64,000 nucleotides of DNA, taken from Solanum dulcamara (taxonomy: Eukaryota; Streptophyta; Magnoliopsida; Solanales; Solanaceae). Under the pieces are notes generated by a model that worked only from the letters and a program-made list of their open reading frames with translations, was not told the DNA's origin and did no database searches. The stretch is from assembly GCF_947179165.1 (NCBI RefSeq), contig NC_077240.1, forward strand, positions 689,501 to 753,500. The letters are read 5' to 3'. A program made the translations under genes and the position numbers. This document shows positions 12,301 through 22,000 of the stretch, piece by piece (the first letter of the stretch is position 1; every line of letters begins with the position of its first letter).

Positions 12301-15300
12301 CCCAGTCTATTCAAACTTCCAGTTCGAAGCAACAAGCTCTCAAGTCAAAGGAGAAGGCCATCAATCTGTCAGGTGATTCTGACCAGGTGCTTATTCAATG
12401 TAAACATGTCTCTGAACTCTTGGCTGCAATTCATAAAATGACTCTTGCAAGGGCATCTTTCAGATGCCAAGCTTATGCAAGGTCCCTTTTGTACTTTGAA
12501 TCTCATGTGCGGGAGAAGTCAGGATCATTTAATCCTGCCTCTGAGAAGAGTGGCCTCTTTGAGGATGAAGACATCTCATTTCTGATGGAAATATATAGTG
12601 GGTTGGATGAACCAGATGGCTTGTGTGGATTTGCTTCCTTACGCAAGTCGAAGAGCTTGCAAGATCATCTATTGATAAATAAGAAGGCAGGAAACTGGGC
12701 AGAAGTATTGACTTCTTGTGAGCAGGCTTTGCAGATGGAACCAACTTCTGTCCAGAGGCATTCAGATGTTGTCAACTGCTTGCTAAACATGTGTCATTTG
12801 CAGGCCACAGTCACCCATGTAGATGGATTATTATCTAGAATACCTAAATACAAGAAAACTTGGTGTATGCAAGGTGTCCAGGCTGCATGGAGGCTTGGAA
12901 GGTGGGACTTGATGGATGAATACCTTAATGGGGCTGATGAAGAAGGTTTAGTATGTAGCAGTTCTGAGAGTAATGCTTTATTTGACATGGATGTCGCTAA
13001 GATTCTTCAAGCAATAATGAAGAGAGATCAGTTCTCCGTTGCTAAGAAAATTACTTTGTCGAAACAAGCTCTGATTGCTCCTTTGGCTGCTGCGGGCATG
13101 GATTCTTATGCTAGAGCTTACCCCTTTGTCGTCAAGCTTCACATGCTGCGGGAGTTAGAGGATTATAGCAGTCTCCTTGGTGGTGAGTCTTTCTTAGAAA
13201 AATCATTCATACTATGTGATTCAGATTTCTCAAAACTAATGGAAAGCTGGGAAAATCGGCTCAAACTCACTCAACCATCTCTCTGGGCTAGGGAACCACT
13301 CTTGGCTTTTCGGAGATTAGTTTTTGGTGCAAGTGGTCTTAATGCTCAAGTTGGGGAGTGCTGGATTCAATATGCAAAGCTCTGTCGTTCTGCTGGTCAT
13401 TACGAGACAGCAAGTCGAGCAATTCTAGAAGCCAAGGCCTCAGGTGCACCTAATGTTCACATGGAAAAGGCTAAGCTTCTGTGGAGCACCAGACGAGCTG
13501 ATGGTGCCATTGCTGAGCTGCAGCAGACCCTTCTGAATATGCCTGTTGAGGTTGTAGGCTCTGCAGCAATATCATCAATCACTAGCCTCTCATTGGTTCC
13601 ATTGAACCCACAGCCTCTACTTTGTGGCACTCAGTCTTCCAATGAGAATAGTGGCGTTGCCAAAACTCTCCTACTCTATTCAAGGTGGATACATTACACT
13701 GGTCAAAAGCAGAAGGAAGATGTGATTAGTCTGTACTCTAGGGTGAAGGAATTACAGCCCAAGTGGGAAAAGGGATACTTTTACTTGGCAAAATACTGTG
13801 ATGAACTACTTGTTGATGCCCGAAAAAGGCAGGATGATAAGGAGCAGTGTTCAAAAGCAGTCCCAGTGAATTCGACCCTTGTTGCTGCCATCAGTATGAA
13901 CACTGAGAGAAGTTGGTGGTCATATCTTCCTGATGTGCTCTTATTTTATGCAAAGGGCCTTCACAGGGGCCATAGGAATCTATTCCAAGCCCTTCCTAGA
14001 TTGTTGACACTGTGGTTTGATTTTGGTAGCGTTTATCATATAAGCAGCTCTCGAGCCAATAAAGAATTGAAAACAATCCATGGGAAGGTGATGTACACAC
14101 ATATGTTTCGTTTGTGTTGTGATGCTGATATCTTTGGATTCTTTTCTTAACTTTACCTCCTTTGCAGGTTCTGAGCATCATGCGAGGTTGTTTAAATGAT
14201 TTTCCAACATATCAGTGGCTAACTGTTCTCCCTCAACTGGTTTCCAGAATTTGCCATCAGAATGAAGAAATTGTTCGGTTGGTGAAATACATAATAACAA
14301 GTGTTCTCCGGAAATACCCTCAACAAGCCCTTTGGACAATGGCAGCTGTTACAAAATCTACGGTTCCTTCAAGAAGGGAGGCTGCTGCTGAGATTATAAA
14401 TGCTGCAAGAAGAAAGTCCAATGAAGCAAGTGTTAGTTCTTTGTTTGCGCAGTTTGCTATGCTCATTGATCACCTAATCAAGCTATGTTTCCATCCTGGT
14501 CAAACAAAGGCAAGAACAATTAATATTTCAACTGAATTTAGTGCTTTGAAGCGGATGATGCCAGTGGAAATCATAATGCCAACCCAACAGTCCCTTACTG
14601 TCAATCTACCTACATATGATGTCAATACACCTGAGTCCATTACATCTGAAATCTTCTATTCAGAAGACCTTCCTATGATTTCAGGAATTGCAGATGAGGC
14701 TGATATTCTTTCCTCGCTTCAGAGACCAAAGAAAGTAAGGCCTTCTCTTCTTGATGCTTTTACATCTAATTTTCCCGAAGATTATTTTTCTTCTTAGAAA
14801 TTTCAATATTCTATCTACTTTCATTTACATTAATCACCAAAAATCCATAAGAGAGACATTTGTAGTTTATGTATGTTCTCAACTTTGCTTTCGAAGCTTC
14901 TAAGATTCCTTTCTCTCCAGTCTGGAGGACTTCACACCAGAAAAGGGCAGCCCGGTGCACTAACAGGGTAAGGCTGCGTACAATAGATCCTTATGGTCCA
15001 GACCTTCCCCGGACCCGGTGTATAGCGGGAGCTTAGTGCACTAGGCTGCCCTTTTTATGATGTGAAGTCCTCCATACTGGAAACAAAGGAATCTAAGAAG
15101 CTTGGGAAGCAAAGTTGAGAACATACATAAGCTACAAATGTCTCTCTTATGGCTTTTTGGTGATAATGTAAATGAAAGTAAATAGAATATTTGAATTTAT
15201 TAGCGCTTTACGTTGTGAAGAAGACGATCACTACTGTAAGGACCACCTGGGTGCTGCTTTTTTCCAGTAATTAGGGTGTTTGGATTGGGTTTTTTAAAGT

Positions 15301-15956
15301 AGCCATAAGCTAAAAGCCATAAGTTGGTCATACCCAACTTTTGGCTTTTAAAACATTTTTTTGTCTTTCCCAAACACCTCCAAAAATAAAAAAGAGCTTA
15401 AAAGCCAAAAGCTACTTAAAATAAGTCGACACCCTCTAAGATTCTTCACTTACCTATCAAAAAAAAAGTCTGCCAGGCTTCTTTAATGTTCTATTGAAAT
15501 GCTTCACCCCCAATGAGTAATTCCTCTTTCCTCTTTAATTATAGCCAACTTAGTATAAATACTGAATGTTTAACCTAATGGGATGCCCTATGAAGTTTAT
15601 ACACCAAAGCTGTTGCTTAGCACTTATATGGACATAGCAGCTATAGATGACTGCCTGATCAGATGGTTGTGTACAGCTGATATTTTCTTTGATAAAAGAT
15701 AAGTTGTTATTAATTCTAGCACCAAAAGGGTGCTATTTGGAGCATGTACACTGTACAACATTTGCCCCCTATTTAAATTGAGTAAGGAGCTAATAAAGTC
15801 TCACATTCTTTTTCCATCTAATAAAGTCTAACAGTTGATATACAACAACAACAACAACCCAGTGAAATCCCACAACGTGGGGTCTGGGGAGGGTAGATTG
15901 TACGCAGACCTTACTCCTACCAAGGTAGGACGGCTGTTTCCGAGAGACCCTCGGCT

Positions 15957-16017
<61 letters not shown>

Positions 16018-19000
16018 GGAAAAGGGGGTCAGATAAAGTTAAAAAAAATTCAAAGCGCTATAGAAAAATAAATCACGAAGGCATCACAGATAAAATAGAG
16101 TAATCAAAAGTACTGAAAGCAATAAATAGTAACAGAAATAGCAGAAATGAGAGTACAAGGAATTGTAATGTGCTAGTGCGCCTATGAATAGGGAAGAATA
16201 ACGATACTATGTACTAGCCTTCTACCCTAATGTGGGTCCTCCACAGCCTCCTATCTAAGGTCATGTCCTCGGTAAGCTGTAACTGAGCCATGTCCTGTCT
16301 AATCACCTCTCCCCAATACTTCTTCGGCCTACCCCTACCTCTTCTGTAGCCATCCATAGCCAACCTCTCACACCTTCTCACTGGGTCATCTGTGTCTCTC
16401 CTCTTCACATGCCCAAACCATCTCAGTCGCATTTCCCGCATCTTGTCTTCCACCGAGGCCACTCCTACCTTGTCCCGAATAGCCTCATTTCTAATCCTGT
16501 CGCTCTTGGTGTGACCACACATCCATCTCAACATTCTCATCTCGGCAACTTTCATCTTTTGAATGTGAGAGATCTTAACTGGCCAACACTCTGCCCCATA
16601 CAACATAGCCGGTCTAACCACCACTTTGTAGAATTTGCCCTTAAGTTGTGGTGGCACCTTCTTATCGCATAGCACTCCGGAAGCGAGCCTCCATTTCATC
16701 CACGCTGCCCCAATACGATGTGTGACATCATCGTCAATTTCCCCGCTGCCTTGCATGATAGACCCAAGATACTTGAAACTACTTCTCTTTTGAATAGCTT
16801 GGGCACCAAGCTTAACTTCCACGCCAACCTCGTGAGGTGTCTCACTAAACTTGCACTCTAAGTACTCAGTCTTGGTCATACTCAGCTTAAACCCTTTAGA
16901 CTCCAAGGTATGTCTCCAATCCTCCATCTTAGCATTAACTCCACTACGAGTCTCATCAATCAGGACTATGTCATCCGCGAAAAGCATACACCATGGCACC
17001 CCACCTTGAATTTGTCGCGTCAATGCATCCATTACCAAGGCAAATAAAAATGGACTTAGAGCTGATCCTTGATGCAACCCCATCCCAACTGGGAAATGCT
17101 CTGAGTCCCCTCCTACTGTCCTTACCCTGGTTTTGGCTCCCTCATACATGTCCTTGATCACCCTAATGTATGCCACAGGTACATCTTTAGCCTCCAAACA
17201 TTTCCATAGTATCTCTCTTGGAACTTTATCGTAGGCCTTTTCTAAGTCGATGAATACCATATGCAAGTCCCTCTTCCTCTCCCTATATTGCTCCACCAGT
17301 CTCCTCATAAGATGGATGGCTTCTGTAGTTGAGCGTCCCGGCATAAATCCGAACTGGTTCTCTGAAATAGACACGCCTCTCCTCACCCTCATCTCCACCA
17401 CTCTTTCCCACACTTTCATAGTGTGGCTTAGTAACTTGATACCTCTATAGTTGTTGCAACTCTGGATATCCCCTTTGTTTTTGTATAGAGGGATCATTAC
17501 ACTCGACCTCCATTCTTCGGGCATCGTTGCCGTTTTAAAGATGACATTAAATAACCTAGTCAGCCACTCCAAACCTACCAAGCTGGCACTCTTCCAAAAT
17601 TCCCCAGGAATCTCGTCAGGTCCGGTTGCTCTTCCCCAGCGCATCCTACGAACAGCACCCTTAACCTCTTCGACCTTAATACTCCTGCAATATCCAAAAT
17701 TGCGACGCCTCTCTGTATGTTCCAAATCTCCCAACACAAAGTCTCTGTCCCCTACGTCATTCAAGAGTTTATGGAAGTATGACTGCCACCTCTGTTTAAT
17801 GAGAGTCTCTTCTACCAATACTTTTCCATGCTCGTCCTTAATACACTTCACTTGGTCCACATCGCGTTCCCTTCTCGCCCGCACCCTGGCTAGCTTGAAC
17901 AATTTCCTATCCCCACCTTTTTCTTCTAGTTCAGCATAGAGGCGTTCAAAAGCTATCGTTTTTGCCGTCGAAACAGCCGACTTCGCCTCCTTCTTCGCCA
18001 TCTTATAAAGTTCCTTATTCGTCCACTCCTCCACCTCATCCGTGCTTTCTATCAACTTCGCGTATGCCATTTTCTTTGCTTCCACCTTCCCTTGCACTTC
18101 TACATTCCACCACCAGTCCCCTTGATGTCGACTACGACTGCCTGTCGAGACTCCCAACACTTCCCTTGCTACAACCCTAATACAACTAGTCGTCCTATCC
18201 CACATACTGTTCGCATCCCCACTACTATTCCAGGCCCCCATGTCCTTCAATTTCTCTCCCATCTCTAAAGCACTAGCCGTGGTCAAACTCCCCCATCTGA
18301 TCCTAGGTCGATCATTCCCGACCCTCTTCTTCCTCGTCATCTTGATCCCTAAATCCATTACCAAGAGCTTATGTCGGGTTGTAAGGTTGTCTATCGGAAT
18401 GACCTTGCAGTCTTTGCACAGACCTTTATCATCCTTCCTAAGGAGTAAAAAGTCTATCTGAGTCTTAGCCACCGAACTACTGAAGGTTACCAAATGGTCC
18501 TCCTTTTTTGGAAAATTCGAATTAACTATCACCAACCCAAAAGCTCTTGCGAACTCCAAAAGTGAAACTCCTCCTCCATTTCTGTCCCCAAAACCAAAGC
18601 CTCCATGCACATCGTCATACCCTCCCGAAATAGACCCGATGTGCCCATTGAAGTCACCTCCCACGAAAAGCTTCTCAGTAGGCGGTATGCTTCCCACTAA
18701 CTCGTCCAAATCCTCCCAAAAGCGCCTCTTCTCCTCCTCTACTAAGCCCGCTTGCGGCGCATAAGCACTAATAATGTTCAAAGTGGTCCCTTCAATGACC
18801 ACCTTAATCGACATCATCCTATCAGTGATTCTCCTAACCTCCACCACCTGATCCCTTAGAGCACTGTCTACTAAAATGCCTACCCCATTCCTATACTTTG
18901 ATCTACCAGAGAACCAAAGCTTATACCCGTCTACCTCCTTAGCTTTAGTACCTACCCATTTGGTCTCTTGGACACAAGCTATATTAATCTTCCTTTTCTT

Positions 19001-22000
19001 AAGAATCTTAACTAGCTCTATTGGCTTTCCCGTTAACGTCCCAATGTTCCAAGAACCTACTCTTAGTCTAGACTCTCCTTTAACCCATTTACCCCTCCTT
19101 ACCCTCGTCCCCGACCCTAAATGAGAACATGACCCTAATCCACCATCACTATCCAAAGCCACGAAAACGCGTATGAACTACTAAAGTATTAAATGGTCTA
19201 AAGTCAGCAAAATATAACGACAAGTGTATGAACAAAGAATATTTGGAAACCGGAGGTACCAACTCCAGTTGAAAAGAACCTGGTTCACGCCGGAAATATT
19301 GTTCGCGCGCTGGAAACACTGTTCACGTGCCGGAAACACTGTTCACGCGCCGGAAACACTGTTCACGCGCCGAAAACACTGTTCACGTGCCGGAAATACT
19401 GTTCACTCGCCGGAAATACCGAAATACCTGTGCAAAAACTGCCCGAAAATCTACTGGTGGAGGATTTTCGATCGCAGTCAAAGAGGAAAAAGGAGAAGAG
19501 AAAAAAAAATACAAAGAAGAAGGAAGGAAGAGATGAAGAGAGAGAACAGAAGGGGGGGAGATCTGGCCGGAAATAGTCTTCGCCGGAGGCCGCTAGGGGA
19601 GGTGTTGGCCTGGGTGTAGATGGAATGGAGATGGGGGGGTCAGGGGGGTCGGGGGTGGGGGTGGGGGAGCACTTACCGTTGGAAGATGAGAGGAGAGAGA
19701 AGAGAGCAAATAGCAGCAATAAAGATTATGAATTAAGCATTGTTGTTGTTGTATTCTTTTTCCATCTAATAAAGTCTAACAGTTGATATATACTATTTTT
19801 ATCCTCTTGTTTATACCAAAAAGAAGAAACCGGATACATTTAAGTTGATGCTTGGTCTTATGCTTCCTTAAAAGAAGTTGCTATTTCTCTCCCAGCACCC
19901 AGAGTATGCCCTGTGGGATTGTGTGGATCTTTTTGCTGAGGCTCATTGTATTATGTCATTCATATTTGAGCAAATCCTTTTTCTTTCTTTTTTTGTGTTC
20001 TGCAGATTATTCTTTTGGGAAGTGATGGAATTGAGCGTCCATTCCTTTGCAAACCCAAGGATGATCTCAGGAAAGATGCACGTATGATGGAATTCAATGC
20101 TATGGTTAATCGTCTACTATCTAAGTGCTCTGAAAGTCGTAGGAGGAAGCTTTATATTCGCACATTTGCAGTAATACCACTGACAGAAGATTGTGGTATG
20201 GTTGAGTGGGTTCCTCATACCCGTGGGCTTCGACAAATACTCCAAGACATTTACATAAGCTGTGGAAAATTTGATAGACAGAAAACAAATCCTCAAGTTA
20301 AGCGTATTTACGATCAGTGCCTGGGTAAAATGCCAGAAGATGAAATGCTGAAGAACAAAATCCTTCCAATGTTCCCTCCAGCTTTCCATAAATGGTTCTT
20401 GAACATGTTTTCAGAACCAGCTGCTTGGTTCAGGGCTCGGGTTGCATATGCTCATACTACGGCTGTTTGGTCAATGGTTGGCCATATAGTGGGCCTTGGA
20501 GATAGGCATGGCGAAAACATCCTCTTTGATTCAACCACTGGTGACTGTGTTCATGTTGATTTCAGCTGCTTATTTGACAAAGGTTTGCAGTTAGAGAAAC
20601 CTGAACTGGTGCCTTTCAGACTAACACAGGTAAGAAGAAGAGAACAATGATCTTTTTCCATATTAGCATTGGTGAAAAGTTTGAAATTTATCTTGGTAAT
20701 CAGGTTGGAGTTGAATTTGGTAGGAATACTCATGTTTTATGACTTACTCGTTACATTGACCACATGCAGAACATGATTGATGGCTTGGGCATTACTGGTT
20801 ATGAAGGAATCTTCCTAAAGGTTTGCGAGATCACACTTTCTGTATTACGGGCACATAGAGAGACACTAATGAGTGTCCTTGAAACTTTCATCCATGATCC
20901 TCTGGTGGAATGGACTAAATCTCATAAATCTAGTGGGGTGGAGGTCCAAAATCCTCATGCACAGGTTGGAGCTTTTATCACTTATCCTTAATATTTGTGC
21001 TACAGTTTCCGTTATACTTTTTCTCTGGTAAATGACATTAGTGAGTTTTGATAGGCAAAATTGACTTTTGTTTCCTTTTTTTTTTGTGAGTAACATTGTT
21101 ATACATTATCTTCCAAATTTTGGCGCTTTTGACCTTTTAACTGATCGAGATACCCAATTCTGATGCCCACTTGATGGAAAACCTTATTGTGCCAAACTGC
21201 CAATCACATCAAACACAAATTAGGTAATTCTGACCATTTTAAACTCCTTAAACAATGATTCACATTTTTCTCCAACTTCACCTTTCTTGTGCTCAAACCC
21301 ATCTTTTCTTCTCCTTATCTCGTTCCTAAATCTATACCCTAGTATTTTGGATGCGTGGAGCACAGGTGCTTGATGGTTAGTTGGCTATGTCGTGTTTGAA
21401 GGAAGTTGTTTGAAAGTCTCATGAGATGGGTGTAGTGGTGTAGTTAAAGAGGGAGGCAGTGATGGAGTTTGGGGGTGAAGGTAGAGGGCAGTAGATGGGA
21501 AGGAGAAGGTGAGCAGATGGACGAGACGTGGAAGGCTAGCAGGAGGGCCGCTTCCAGGAATGGGAAGAAATGAGGACTTGTAGGGGTGGGCTGCAAGAAT
21601 GGAGATCTTGCAGAAGGAAGGGGGTAGAGGATGGGTTTTGCTGATGTATGCGTAGGCTTTTAGTGCCAAAATGTCAGTCACTTGTTTGCCTGTTAGCCTA
21701 GAAGAATAATATCTCACATTAATTACTAGTTAATGGCATGGGATATTGTCTCCCCAATACTGTTGGGTTAAGAAGGAGCGTTAACAGAGTTTCTAGCTGG
21801 TGTGCAAAACAAAAAACAGATAACCACCCCACTCCCAAACAAGTTGGATCAGCTATATGATACCTTTCTCCATTTAAGCTCAACTCATGTTATCATCGTA
21901 CCAAATAAAAACAGAAGTGAAAATAAGTTTAATATGTATAACTAATAATATTAATAGTATTAGAAATTCTCTACAAGACTAAAACCTTTCCTAATTAGTA

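Larger units (their letters stand above)
15843..19752 (-). mobile_element. Full-length RTE-type LINE in ATR intron 12, antisense to ATR
   Basis: The element runs on the minus strand from 19752 (5' end) to 15843 (3' end with (TTG)n). It contains a 5' region with a low-complexity proline-rich frame and a 20-bp minisatellite, one open 982-codon ORF with endonuclease and reverse transcriptase, a 3' UTR with a 59-base homopolymer, and a terminal 115 bases identical in type to the tail of Au SINEs. A perfect 38-bp target-site duplication flanks it. The open ORF and perfect duplication indicate a recent insertion that is or was mobile. It sits wholly within an ATR intron and does not touch a splice site. 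Confidence 0.85.

Noticed and set aside
16409..19124. Several plus-strand frames of 60-160 codons antisense to the LINE ORF
   Set aside because: Low-complexity shadows of the 982-codon ORF on the other strand.
20117..20389. 90-codon minus-strand frame over ATR exon 13
   Set aside because: Antisense shadow of the kinase exon.
21385..21717. 110-codon minus-strand proline/serine-rich frame in ATR intron 14
   Set aside because: Low complexity, no recognised motif, explained by GA-rich sequence on the plus strand.
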